A program made the translations under genes and the position numbers. The notes under the pieces are model-generated. The model was not told the origin of the DNA. It searched no databases and saw only the letters and a list, made by a program, of their open reading frames with translations. A DNA stretch of 64,000 nucleotides, from the NCBI RefSeq assembly GCF_003265705.1, contig NW_020312967.1, positions 561,683 to 625,682 of the forward strand, written 5' to 3'. Origin of the DNA: Callorhinus ursinus (Eukaryota; Chordata; Mammalia; Carnivora; Otariidae). Shown here in pieces: positions 45,156 to 56,289 of this stretch (the first letter of the stretch is position 1; each line of letters starts with the position of its first letter).

Positions 45156-45765
45156 GATTACTGCTTCAATTTTCCTTAGTGGTTATAGGTCTGTTTAGGT
45201 TTTCTATATTTTCCTGGTTAAGTTTTGCTATTGATACATCTCTAGGAATGCATCCATTTCTTCCAGGTTATCTAATTTGCTGGCATAGAGTTGCTCATAA
45301 TATGTTCTTATAATTGTTTGTATTTCTTTGGTGTTGGTTATGATCTCTCCTCTTTCATTCATGACTTTGTTGATTTGGGTCACTTCTCTTTTCTTTTTGA
45401 TAAGTCTGGTCAGCGGTTTATCAATCTTGTTAATTCTTTCAAAGAACCAGCTCCTAGTTTCGTTGATCTGTTCTACTGTTCTTTTGGTTTTTATTTCATT
45501 GATTTCTGCTCTGATCTTTATTATTTCTCTTGTCCTGCTGGGTTTAGGCTTTAGTTACTCTTTTTTCTCTAGCTCCTTTAGGTGTAGGGTTAGGTTGTGT
45601 ATTTGAGACCTTTCTTGTTTCTTGAGAAAGGCTTGTATTGCTATATACTTTCCTCTCAGGACTGCCTTTGCTGTATCCCAAAGATTTTGAACAGTTGTGT
45701 TTTTCATTGGTTTCCATGATTTTTTTTTTAATTCTTCTTTAATTTCCTGTTGACCCAGTCATTCT
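45156..45765 (-). pseudogene. L1 ORF2 segment between endonuclease and RT
   Basis: T-rich plus strand reads in reverse as the ORF2 linker and RT amino-terminal region. It is interrupted by stops on the minus strand. It ends near 45765, where the 5' truncation of the outer L1 lies. Confidence 0.85.
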
Positions 45766-45769
45766 TTAC

Positions 45770-45990
45770 AACTGCAGTATTTTATTCATGAATTAGCTTC
45801 ACAGAACAAAATTTTTTTATGAATGAACTCATTGTGAATGAACTCAGTTGTCTGTTATTTTATGTCTATGTGGCTTTCCATAGACATCTTGGTACAGTCA
45901 CAGACATTGTCCAGGAAGAGAAGACCCACCGGACCTGAACTTTAACAAGTGGAAAGATAGAAATTCCTATTAAGAGCACAGAATCAAGGA
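45770..45990. other. No recognised feature
   Basis: Short unique stretch flanking the L1; contains TGAATGAACTCATTGTGAATGAACTCA, a local 14-base direct repeat at about 45821-45848. Confidence 0.5.
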
Positions 45991-45994
45991 AGAA

Positions 45995-46150
45995 CTTTGG
46001 GCATGAAATTAGAACACCTAGTTCTAATTCTAACACTTACTGGTTTGGTGAAATTGGACAAATTATTGTAAATGAGAATCATAACAATGCTAATCTCACC
46101 ATATTGTAAGATGATTACAAAAATATCTTTCAAATTAGTATAAATTAGCC
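45995..46150 (+). mobile_element. MIR, diverged
   Basis: AATTAGAACACCTAGTTCTAATTC...GTGAAATTGGACAAATTATTG...ATGAGAATCATAACAATGCTAATCTCACC follows the MIR outline but is strongly diverged. Confidence 0.55.
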
Positions 46151-47705
46151 AAATTAAGTTTAAAAATCTAACCTGTTTCTTAAGCACTTATTAGTACACT
46201 TGATGTGCTAGTGATCTACTAATCTATACCTGTTAAATTTACTGTAAATTTACTACATACTGATATCTCATTCCTAGACTTTCTGTGGTGAGAAAAATGG
46301 CTTGCTCTATGTAGAGTACTGTGTTAAGAAAAAAAATGGCAAGCTTTTTCTAAGTGTGATTCTGTTTTTCAGGGATCATTGTACTCGTGGCTACAAGTGA
46401 GAATAACAGGCACTAGTTACTTTAATATTTAAGTGCAGCACATCTCAATCTAGGACTCCAGTCACTTCTCCCCAGGAGAAGCCAAGGATAACAGTTTAAT
46501 ATAATGAGCATACCTACCCTTTTCTTACCCCACATGTATAAAATAAATCTGCAGGAGGGTGGGATATCATTTCTTAAGGAAATGTGGATTGTATACAGTG
46601 GTAGCTATTCCATCCCCAAGAAGAAAGGATTATGTGATTTGTTCTCCTATCTTCCCACAGGTTTGGGAGTGCCCAAGCTGCCTTCCCTCACCCCATATAT
46701 TAGTCAAGGACTGAGGATAATCTATTAGAAATTGCTGAGTCACTGAATTGATAGATCATCTGTTCTTTAGGCTTGAGCATGGAGGAAGGGACCAGAGAGC
46801 TAAGACAGAGGCGAAGGAGAAGATCCACGGTGAAGCCTTCATGTCCACATTTGGTATGACCAGGATATGTGAGTGGACTCTGACTGAAGGTGAGTAGGTG
46901 ACTGAGTATTAAGCTCTTCTCAATCCCTACCCCATTCCATATGCCACCCACTGGGCAAAGGAAGCCCAATAGTAAGAGGATGTGGGTGGATCACCTGTGC
47001 CAGGCCTGAGGCAAGGAGGAAGAAGCTAAGGCCCAGTCAGATACCCAATATGAGGAAGTTAGGCAGGAGAAACTCCTGGAAGTCCCACCTGAGAGTCCAT
47101 ACATGCCTCCCAATAGGAAGTCAACATGTGATGGAGAGAAGGAAATGAGGGCCAGACAGCAATCTCTTGACAAAAGAGAGAGGCCAACTTACTATGAGCC
47201 ATCACTTGAAAAACATCTTCCTTCCTCTCCTTCATCCCTGCTCCAGTCCCAGAAGAGCAATGATAGCAAAGGAGGTGAGGAATAGTAGGAGAGAGAAAGC
47301 CCTATCCACTCCCTCTCACCTCCCCTTCCAAGCCACGGACATACCTGTCTGCCCTGTCTTGGATAGTAGAGGGAGTGAGCTATGACTCAAAACTGACATT
47401 GAGGTTTTTAAACAGCACCAAAATCAGTCTGAGAATTTAGGAAATTGGACTGAGATACCACTTGGGAGCCTGAAATCCAAAGGGAATGGAGGCTTGACAA
47501 AGAACTTTTATTTAAAAAACAAAAAAAACAAGTTGATACACCTTGATGAAATCCATTATATTAGTTATCAGTTATTCATTATAAATGTAGAACCTTATGG
47601 GACTAGATGTCCTGAGAAGTCGTTCCTCCAGATAGATCTTGTGAGCTTTTTGCTCAGTCTTGGCAGAAATGAAACTTGGCCTGCTTTCTATATGGCTAAT
47701 CTTAA
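46150..47705. other. Unique-looking sequence, nothing assigned
   Basis: The 46700-47400 part is GC-richer and repeat-free with several 60-90-codon overlapping frames on both strands (for example 46700-46969 minus, 47103-47385 plus). None shows a recognisable domain. It may be worth checking for conservation. Confidence 0.4.
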
Positions 47706-47709
47706 ATTG

Positions 47710-47780
47710 TTCATGCATTTGTTCATTTATTCAGTCTACATTTATTGAGAATTTAGTGGGCCAGACACTGAACTACTGAA
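47710..47780 (-). mobile_element. L2/MIR tail, reverse
   Basis: CATTTGTTCATTTATTCAGTCTACATTTATTGAGAATTTAGTGGGCCAGACACTG is the 3' tail of L2 or MIR in reverse. Confidence 0.65.
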
Positions 47781-49017
47781 CCAGACTCTTGGGATAATTA
47801 AGCAGGCCAAATACTCAGTTCACATGATTTCACATGGAATGAAAAGACTTTTTTTTCCTGAAGCTTTTGAGGCACTGACAGACACCGCACAAAATAAACT
47901 GTGGGCTTTACAACCAAAGAGCATTCTGAACCGCCTGGTATAAATAATGGTGACCATGCATCCTGGGTTTTCCAGGACAGCCTTGATTTCTTATAATTTC
48001 ATTTTTTTCCCATAAAGTAAATTTATTCAATATGTAGCTAAGTGCAATTTATTTTTTATGACCTTGTAACACCTTCCATTTAAATTTATAAATAATGAAA
48101 CATCCTTTGTTAGACCACATGCCCTAGGTTTTTATTTGAAAAATGTGGATGCTTATTTGTTCTGTAGATTTTTTTAAAAAAAGCAATTTGAGATCTAGAT
48201 GATGATGACAAAACTATGAAAGTTATTTCCTTCGGCTCTAGATTATGATGACAAAAATGTGAAAGTTATTGTTTCTTGGAAACCCATCTTTCCTGGCGGT
48301 AGTATCTTTGGCATCTGACACTGTTCTTGAAGCTAGAACAAGAGCAGCTAAAGCAACAGGTTGCCTGATGCCAATTTTAACCTACAGCGATGTGAAGTCC
48401 ACTGCTTTCAAAGGTAATGAAACCTGAGTCTCCACTCAGGTCATAATTCCTGCAGGATGAAAGGGAAGATAGCAGAGCCAGAGGGTCGAGAGGTAGAGAG
48501 AGAGAGAGGGAAAGAGAGAGAGACATAGAGGAGGAGAGAGCCAGGGTAATAGGGTTTGTAACCATCTCATTTCTCATCTCAAAATAATGTCTTGCATGAG
48601 CCACTCAAGACACATGATGAGGATAATAATCAGCTGTTGTTTTTAGATTCCTTTTAGTTTTATTGTGGAATAATTTAATTAAAATACATTTTTATTACCA
48701 TTTTACGGCCCATGTCTTCTCTGTCTACTGCTGTAATTTCCTGGAAAGGAGTCGTATGATCCTGTGGGCATCCCCAGTAGCTTTCAATCATCACTCCCCG
48801 TCTTCTGAGTTTGTTTCATTCTGCCAAAGGACTCCTGTTCTTTTTTTCATTCTTGTCACTGAAAACGAGCGGTCTGATGATCTGATGTACTGGACAGTTA
48901 TGGGGGGGAAAATCCTTAAAATTTCTTTTATCTCCTCCTTGAACACGATAGGCTTAGAAAACAGAAGTCTGGCAGTGATATGTTTCTTTTAAAAACATGC
49001 CCTTCCACTTTCCCAAG
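47781..49017. other. Unique-looking sequence with a GA tract
   Basis: Nothing coding recognised. It contains a 43-bp tandem duplication at 48194-48279 and a (GA)n-rich tract at about 48494-48538. Confidence 0.4.
48194..48279. repeat. 43-bp tandem duplication
   Basis: TCTAGATGATGATGACAAAA...GAAAGTTATT at 48194 is followed at once by TCTAGATTATGATGACAAAA...GAAAGTTATT at 48237, with a few mismatches. The unit is exactly 43 bases. Confidence 0.9.
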
Positions 49018-49735
49018 TGTGGTAGGAAAAATAATGCCCCCCCCCAAACTGTCAGCATTCTAATCTCCAGAACCTGTGAATATGTTACTTTCTGCGGCAA
49101 AGGGGATTTTTCATATGTGATTAACTTAAAGACCTTGAGATGGGAGATAATCCTGGATGCCTCAGGTGGGCCCGTTGTAATCACAAGGTCCTTAAAAGTG
49201 GCAGAAGTGAGGTCAGTGACAGGGACATGATAGGGAACTGCAGTTAGAGAGATTCTATGCTGCTGGCTTTGAAGATGGATGGAGGGGCCACAAGCCAAGG
49301 AGTGTGGGAAGGTGGAAAAGGCAGGGAAACAAATTGTTCCCTCAGAACCTCCAGAAGAAACACAGCCCTGCTGACACCTTGATTATAGCCCAGTGAAACC
49401 CGTGTCAGACTTTTAAACTATAGTACCGTGAAGGGGCACCTGGGTGACTCTGTTGGTTAAGCGTCTGCCTTCGGCTCAGGTCATGATCCCAGGGTCCTGG
49501 GATTGAGGTTCGAGTTGGGCTCCCTACTGTGTGGAGAGTCTGCTTCTCCTGCTTCTCCCTCTCCTTCTGCCCCTCTCCCCTCCCCTACCCCCAAGTCATG
49601 CTCTCTTTCTCTCTTGCTCTTGCTCTATCTCAAATAAATAAATAAAATCTTTAAAAAAAAAAAAAAAGAACTGTGAGATAATGAATCTGCATTATCTTAA
49701 GCCACTGGTTACAGCAGCACTAGAAAGCGAATACA
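49018..49735 (+). mobile_element. MLT1-type MaLR LTR, split by a SINEC
   Basis: TGTGGTAGGAAAAATAATGC...AACCTGTGAATATGTTAC...GTAATCACAAGGTCCTTAAAAGTGG...GCTGGCTTTGAAGATGG...TGACACCTTGATTATAGCCCAGTG is MLT1 wording. The 3' part GAACTGTGAGATAATGAATC...CTTAAGCCACTGG resumes after the SINE at 49433-49667. Confidence 0.88.
49433..49667 (+). mobile_element. SINEC inserted in the MLT1
   Basis: GGGGCACCTGGGTGACTCTG, GGTTAAGCGTCTGCCTTCGG, CTCAGGTCATGATCCCAGGG, a CT-rich tract, CAAATAAATAAATAAAATC and poly(A). The flanks (AGTACCGTGAA / AGAACTGTGAG) look like a diverged duplication, but this is weak. Confidence 0.94.
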
Positions 49736-49739
49736 TCAA

Positions 49740-50760
49740 ATACCCTTTCTCTGTATAGGTGGAATGCTAAACTTATTAGCTTTTAATTGCATTATTTAAT
49801 AAAAGTCTTCCTAACCTCATGAGCCTTTGATTGCAATATTTTATGTAATTGGAGATGCATTATTGGCAGCAGATTTCTCATTTCTCTGCACTTCCTTTCT
49901 AATCGATGCTGTTTTTAGAAACCAATTTTCAGTGGCAACATCCTTATACTTGGACATTTCCATTCCTATTTTTTCTCAAGTCTAATTTTAATTACATTTG
50001 TCAGTAGATAGAAGGCCCAAGCCAGACAGGGCTTCATGAATTTTATAGCAATTGATGAAATAGGAGGGAACATTCTCCTTCCTTTTAAATTTAGAAGATT
50101 TCTCTTAATTTGAATGCTAAGAATGAAATCTACCAAGATCACTTTCATGTTGCACTGTTATGGTGAATATTCTGTGGCCAGTAATGTTCTCTAGAAAGGA
50201 AGCCATTTCTGAAAATGTTAGTGCCTAAGACAAGGAGAATCTTGGTATGATTCAGTCTGCAATTTCCCTGATTGGAAGCTACAAATCAATGTGAACCCGA
50301 AATACACTCATATAGATGTTAGTTTTTAAGCACTTTACCTGTCATGCGTTTTTTTTCCATATAATCTCAATTCCTCTGGAACACACTGAAGTTAAAACAG
50401 CTCTCACATAGGCTTCTTGAGCACTCACATGAAATGTATGGAAAAGTAAGAGAAGCATTCGTGGCTGCCATTTTTTTTCTTTGTAGTTTTAATAGGGTCT
50501 TTGTAAAGGCTGTGCAGGCTTTGGATTAAGGCAGTGCCTTTGCTACAAGTTCAGTTGTGATAAACAGAAACAACAACACTCCAGGGAGGTCTTGCAAATG
50601 TCAGACAGTGGTTTTTTAAGGTTCCTTGTTAGCGGGGAACTAGATTCCACTGTGATTTTAGCTGTAAAATTTGTGGCAGTAGCTTGATTTTTAAGAGCAA
50701 TATTCACGTAACATTGAGTTTTCAAAGGATTGAATGGTATGATGGTACGATGGGGTGAGT
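49740..50760. other. Unique-looking sequence, nothing assigned
   Basis: AT-rich, no repeat or exon recognised. Confidence 0.4.
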
Positions 50761-50764
50761 CTGG

Positions 50765-50808
50765 GTACGCGTGCACTTGTGTGTGCATGTGTGCGCGCGC
50801 AGGTGCAC
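50765..50808. repeat. Alternating purine-pyrimidine tract (Z-DNA prone)
   Basis: TACGCGTGCACTTGTGTGTG, then CATGTGTGCGCGCGCAGGTGCACG: TG/CG alternation with an uninterrupted GCGCGCGC core near 50792-50800, unusual in this AT-rich window. Confidence 0.85.
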
Positions 50809-51129
50809 GTCTGGGAGGGGGTAGCAAGGGAGACAGAGAGAGAAAGAGCATGAATATGAGGAGAGAAGCCTCAATGAGACACAAAATAATCTTTCCAAAG
50901 GAACTTGATATTAGTTCAAGGAAACACTTCCTAATTTGAAATCAAGGTATACCGAATAAGAAGCCAATGAAGACAGTCATTAAAAACTTGAGATGGGAAT
51001 GTCCTGTCATTCTGCTTTCTGCTTCCCTTAATTTTCCAAAAATTCTCATCCTCTAAGCCATTCTTCCCTCTCTCCAGTAAGAGGACCTTGACTTGGCAAA
51101 GAAAGTAAAAACCTTCACAAGACAATTTT

Positions 51130-52740
51130 ATTATCTCCTCAGAAACAACAAAGTATCTTCCCAATTCCAAGCAAAGGTATGTTTGCATCTCTCCAGTCTT
51201 CCTTCCTTCTCATTTCAGTGGAGGTGTCCCTACTGCCTAACGCTTTGAATTCTACCCGTCTGGCTTGCTCCAGAACTTCTCACTCTTACATAGTAAGTCC
51301 TTCCCTCTTCACTGGATACTTTCCATCAACTTTTAAGCATGCTTGTCTCTTTTATGTTTTAAGAGCAGCAGAAAGAATCCCCTTTTCTCTTCAGATATTG
51401 TGTTCTCTTGTCTTCCCCTCTACAGGCACTTTCTTCAAATTGCTTCTCAATTCAACTCAGTTGGGCATCTGATCCCCTGACTTCACCAAAATTGCTCTCA
51501 TTTATGTCATCAATAATGTGCATTTCACTAAATTGAATGGACACTTTCACTTTTCTTCTTCCTTACCTCTCAGCAGATTTGGACATATCCTCCTTCTCAA
51601 AACACTCTTTGAATTCTGTGATACAACACTTTCTTTGCATTTCTCCTAGTTACTTCTTAATTCTTTTCCTATTTCTGTTTTAGGTTCAACCTCTGTACCT
51701 AACTGCTGGCTGATGGAGCTACAGTTCTGTTTTTGGCCGTCTTCTAGGTAATCCAACTTTGGCTTATACCTTCAATTACCATCTCTTAAGTTGATGAATC
51801 CCAAATATCATTTTCCTAGCCCAGACTGTTCCTTTGTTTCACACCCAAATATCCATCTGCCTATTTGCCACTTTCTCTAAAGTATCTCAAAGTCACCCGA
51901 ACCAAATACGTCCAAGAATATACCCACAATTATCTTGGTCTTTTTCTTTTTTTTCTTTTTTTTTAAAGATTTTATTTACTTATTTGAGAGAGAGAGAGAA
52001 TGAGAGATAGAGAGCACGAGAGGGAAGAGGGTCAGAGGGAGAAGCAGACTCCCCGCTGAGCAGGGAGCCTGATGCAAGACTTGATCCCGGGACTCCAGGA
52101 TCATGACCTGAGCTGAAGGCAGTTGCTTAACCAACTGAGCCACCCAGGCGCCCTATCTTGGTCTTTTTCCAGCAAGTACCATCAGTAATGCTATCAGTGA
52201 ATGATCTAAAATCCATTCACATATCAAAGCCAGGAGGTAGGAATCATCTTTGATAAATCCCTCTGATTTACTATGCCAATCCCATTCAGCACTGAGTCTT
52301 GTCATTTTATTTTTCTAAAACTCACTTAAATATATCCACTACTCATCATCTCTATCAACTTCAACGTAGTCTAAGCTACCATAGTAACTACTTCCCTTCC
52401 AATACATTTTCTGTGACATAGCGAGAGTCATCTTTTCATAGCAAATCTGAGTGTGTTACTTTCCAGGTTGAAACCCGTTGATGACCTCCCCACTGCTCTA
52501 TGGATAAAAACAAAAAACAAAAAACGCTATTCCACGTGCCCTGTGGTATTTGTATTCTCTAGTGTCAGTGTGTACCATTTTCCCATCTTCTTTAATTGGC
52601 TCCAGGCACATTGTCCTTCTTTTGGTTTCATATACCGGTCAATTCCTCCAGCCACAGGACTCTTGTACATGCTTGTACACTCTTCTCTCGTCTCTTTCCC
52701 TGTTGAACCCCTGTATATCAAGGATCATCTCTAGTAACTT
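51130..52740 (+). mobile_element. L2 ORF2-derived sequence, split by a SINEC
   Basis: A C/T-rich plus strand follows the L2 ORF2 nucleotide outline: TCTGGCTTGCTCCAG, AATTGAATGGACACTTTC, TATACCTTCAATTACCATCTCTTAAG, GATGAATCCCAAATATC, CCATCTGCCTATTTGCCAC, GGAGGTAGGAATCATCTTTGATAAATCCC, TCTGAGTGTGTTACTTTCCAGG, CAGCCACAGGACTCTTGTACATGC. Reverse-transcriptase origin but fully decayed. The SINEC at 51947-52153 interrupts it. Confidence 0.75.
51931..52169 (-). mobile_element. SINEC, reverse, with perfect 16-bp TSDs
   Basis: Body 51947-52153: T-rich tail, AAGATTTTATTTACTTATTTG, GCAGACTCCCCGCTGAGCAGG, GATCCCGGGACTCCAGG, TTAACCAACTGAGCCACCC, AGGCGCCC. Both flanks are TATCTTGGTCTTTTTC. Confidence 0.96.
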
Positions 52741-52876
52741 CTCAATAACAACAAAATATCTTCCCAATATCAAACATACATTTGCATCTACCTTGTCCTT
52801 CTTCATTATAATGGAGATATCCCTATTATATAAAACATTGAGTCGTGCCCCTTCTGGCTTGCTCCAGAACTATTTC
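52741..52876 (+). repeat. Second copy of a ~130-bp segment found at 51141-51275
   Basis: Shared in order: CAACAAARTATCTTCCCAAT, TTTGCATCTMYC, ATRGAGRTRTCCCTA and TCTGGCTTGCTCCAGAAC. The copies are about 1.6 kb apart in the same orientation. Either a local duplication or a second L2 fragment of the same region. Confidence 0.75.
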
Positions 52877-52879
52877 AGT

Positions 52880-53095
52880 AAAATCACTTCTGCTTTCTCT
52901 ATCCCTGTGGGGTGACACTGGCTTTCCTGCGGTTGCTAATCTGTGGGTTGCTTCATGATCTCCAGTTAAGTTTCTTACCTCTGCCAACACATGTATAACC
53001 ATTTGCCTGTATTAAATTTCTTTTATTTGAAATACTTAAATTGATTTATATTTTCCTGGGTGGACCTTGACTGATACCATTTTTTTAATATCAGG
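52880..53095 (+). mobile_element. LTR-like end, probable 5' LTR of the ERVL remnant
   Basis: CTGTATTAAATTTCTTTTATTTGAAATAC...CCTTGACTGATACCA ends like an ERVL-class LTR and shares CTGTATTAAATT and TTTGAAATAC words with 56900-56977, beyond the internal region. Its 5' limit is unclear. Confidence 0.5.
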
Positions 53096-53099
53096 ATTG

Positions 53100-55390
53100 T
53101 CCCAGGAAACAAATTCTCAAGAACAAATTCTGAGCTTAGATTGCTTGCTTCTTTTAGCTTGAACACAGTGCAAAATTTCTTTCAGGTGGAAAATGGGATA
53201 CTATAATTAATCTATCTCATCAAGTGGCATTGCAATTACTTAAATTATAACCTGGTTTGTTTGCAGTGATGTGCCAATTGAAAGCTAGGCTTTGGGAAAA
53301 CAAGTAGCTATTGCATTTAACTACAAAAATGAGATGGCTGTTTTAGATTGTGCTGGACTGCTTACAAAAAGAAAATGATAAGCTTAGAGCTTTAAATTCT
53401 TAGCCGAAGGGACATAGCCAGAGAATCAAAAAGCTGCTATAGCAATTCTTAGGGTTTTTTATATCAGAAGGGAAATCAAGGTTGAGGATCAGAACCATTT
53501 ATAATTTGCAGAGTTACCATGCAAGTTGAAAACACAGGCTCACCAATCTATTATGTTAGCATTAAGGCATTAATTTTAAATGGTAGATCACTGAGAGTAT
53601 GGAGGGGATATTTGAGCAGGTGCAGTTGAATTTGAGAACCATGAACACAGTATACCCCCAAAGTTTCATTACCAGCAGATACAATTATATCTGATGAAGG
53701 TAGTCTTCTCTGACAAAAGAGCTTATTATTTATTCACCTGAAAAAATTGCTTTGAAAGAAGATGTGCATTTTCCTTAGGACTCACCAGAAGCATATCTTA
53801 TTGCTTCCAGATCTATTACCAGTTGATGAAGACAAAAAAAAAAAAAATTCAAAGCTGGTTTACAGATGAGTCTATAAAATTTGCTGGAACCCGCCAAAAA
53901 TCATTGTTGCTGCATTATAAAACTACTGAGGTAGCCCCTAAAGAGAGTTGCCAAAGAAAATCCCATCAGTGGGATGAACTTCATCTGGTTATCTCTTATG
54001 CTTTTAATAGATGTGTCTTGAGGTATGGATCTACATTTTCATATTAGCAATGGCTAATGATTTGGCTTGTTATTCAGGAACTCAGAACAAACATGATTAG
54101 AAGATTATCAACAAGGAGGTTTGGGAGAAGATATGTAGAAAGACTCCATGTAATAGTGTGAACATATGTATATCCCATGTGAATAATCCTCAAAGGATAT
54201 CCATGGGGAGGTATCTTGTAATAATCAAGTGGATATGATGATAGTTTCTGTAGATGTCAGTCTCTCCTCATAACCACACTGTTGCTTGCTCCACAAACTG
54301 TCCTCTAAGGTGGGAAAGGAAGCTTTACATGGATGCAAATGCTGCACTTCCCCTCATTAAAGTTTATACGGCTACTTGGTTCCTCAATACTTAATGAATC
54401 AATAACAAAGGCCAATCCTGAGCCCCTAACTTGGTACTATTACATCACCAGGGGTCAAGCTATCCATCTGGTAACAGTTTGATTATTTTTCACTCCTTTT
54501 CCATTATAGGTTAGGGCCAGCAATCTGTACCTACTAGAAAATATCCCAATTGCTTTATAGTTGTTTTACATGTCTAAAACATTTGGCATGCACTACTATC
54601 ATGGACTTAGTACCTTACTTATCATGATAAGATAGTATCCCATACAACATTGCTTTTGACTGAGGAAATTATTTTATATCAAGAAAAGTACCCATAAAAT
54701 TCATTACTTTTCTTCTTTTATCTTTGCTTTCAGAAGCAGATACCCTGATAAAATGGTGGGCATCAACTGAAGATTCAGTGTCAGCACTAGGTAAGAGACA
54801 GCATTATGTGAGATTAAGTTGCTCTCCTACAGGATACAGCATTTGCTTTGAAAAGTGACCAGTACATGACACTTTTTCTCTCATGGGTAGAATTTACAAG
54901 TCTTGGTACCAAGTATAAGTAGGAGTAGACCCTGTCATTATTGCACATAGTGGCACATTTACAGAATTTTTGTTTCCTATCCCTATCCGCATTCAGAGGT
55001 CTTGGTTCCCAAAGGAGGATTATTTCCACCAGGGAACACAACGCTTGTTCCATTGGATTGGAGCTCTTTTTGGATCCTCCTAACATTGATCCAATAGTCA
55101 GGGAAGGGTGATTGCTTCTGGCTGGGTGATTAACTCTGATTGCTACGGGTAAATTGGGTTGCTTATACACAATGGGGATAGGTAGAAACTCAGAGCCTCG
55201 TTCTTAGATTCTGGACATTAGTGGATTCGCTAGAGTGTCTCTTAGTAATTTCATATCTCATAATAAATGTCAATGGAAAACAATAGTAACCTAAAAATAG
55301 CAGAAAGCTAAATATGCAGACATTTCAGGAATGTTTAGAACACCCTACCTGTTAAAGAATCCTGACCAAAGAGATAACTTAGGGCAAAGG
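53100..55390 (+). mobile_element. ERVL internal (pol-derived) sequence, degraded
   Basis: The block resembles the pol region of ancient ERVL at the nucleotide level, most clearly at 54430-55370, which corresponds to the integrase and downstream dUTPase part (for example ACATCACCAGGGGTCAAGC, CCATCTGGTAACAG, GGTCTTGGTTCCCAAAGGAGG, GGCTGGGTGATTAACTCTGATTGC). All frames are broken, and the longest residual frames (under 120 codons) are not functional. 53100-54430 is assigned by position and weaker likeness. It is a fossil with no infectious or mobile potential. Confidence 0.6.
54734..54790 (+). other. Cryptic 57-bp exon-like segment in the ERVL remnant
   Basis: A strong acceptor (pyrimidine-rich TTTTATCTTTGCTTTCAG ending at 54733) and a strong donor (CTAG/GTAAGAGA at 54791) bracket 57 bases. 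One phase is open across the segment with no stop (ADTLIKWWASTEDSVSALG), and the length is a multiple of three. No neighbouring exon is known, so use in a transcript is speculation. Confidence 0.3.
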
Positions 55391-55399
55391 TAACATTAT

Positions 55400-56085
55400 G
55401 TTTGAGGAATATCAACTAGGAATGATACAACAACTTTGGGAAAGAGTTTGGCAGTTTTCTTAAACAGTTAAACATATTCCTGATATGTGATCCACTTCTA
55501 CACATTTACTCAAGAGAAAAGGAAATATATGCCCATATGAGGACATGTATATGAATATCCATGGCAATTTTATTTGTAATAGCCACAAATAGCAAATAAT
55601 CCAAATGTCTATCAACAGATGAATAGATAATAAATTATGGTATATCTATATATTTTTATCTATTTATGTTTGTCTACCTATATCTATATATCCATATGTG
55701 TATAGATATAAATATATAATATATGTTACTACTCAACAATAAAAAGGAATGGATATTGCTGCACACAACATGGATGAGTACCAAAATAACTTTGCTGAGT
55801 GAAGGAAGCCATGCAAAATACTGTATGATACCATTTATATAAAATTCTAAAAAATGCAATTCATAGTGACAGAAAGATCAGTGGTTACTTGGGACTAGGG
55901 CTGGGGAGTGGGGGTGGGGAATAGAGAGAAACAGAAGAGAGGAATTTCAAAGGGGCATGAGGAAGCTTTTGGCAGTGATGACTTCATTCGTATATTCAAA
56001 TGTCAAAATTTATCAAATTGCATACTTTAAATATGTGCACTTTATTGTATATCAGTTATGCCTCAGTAAAGCTGTTTTAAAAATT
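55400..56085 (+). mobile_element. L1M 3' end inserted in the ERVL remnant
   Basis: AAAGAGTTTGGCAGTTTTC, AATAGCCACAAATAGCAAATAATCC, CTATCAACAGATGAATAGATAA, GTGACAGAAAGATCAGTGG, and TATGCCTCAGTAAAGCTG. A TATC/TATA microsatellite has expanded inside at 55640-55730. Confidence 0.9.
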
Positions 56086-56289
56086 ATCAGCTATGGCCTC
56101 ATGATCAGTTACAGACTATAACAGCTATGCATATTTATTATGTATCCATTATCCTGTTGATTCTTGTTTCATTTTCCCTACTATGTTGTTTCAAAGATGT
56201 CAGTAGTGATTACTTTTAGAAAATTAGTTCATATGTCATTGTGATGGCATGAAGGGGAGGACTGCATATTACATGGAGATATTTACTTC

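Larger units (their letters stand above)
41990..45765 (-). mobile_element. Carnivore L1, 5'-truncated, reverse; hosts a nested L1
   Basis: Read in reverse, this L1 starts in ORF2 just after the endonuclease region (about 45765) and runs through the reverse transcriptase and C-terminal domains to about 42457. The 3' UTR is in two parts: a proximal segment (42279-42456), a polypurine tract (42250-42278), and the distal segment (41997-42249) that ends in the tail. The ORF2 frame is broken repeatedly and split by a 250-bp L1 insertion at 44891-45140. No clear duplication of the outer target site was found. Confidence 0.92.

Noticed and set aside
55625..55735. TATC/TATA array as a CRISPR-like or satellite array
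   Set aside because: Simple microsatellite expansion inside an L1M; no spacer structure and eukaryotic context.
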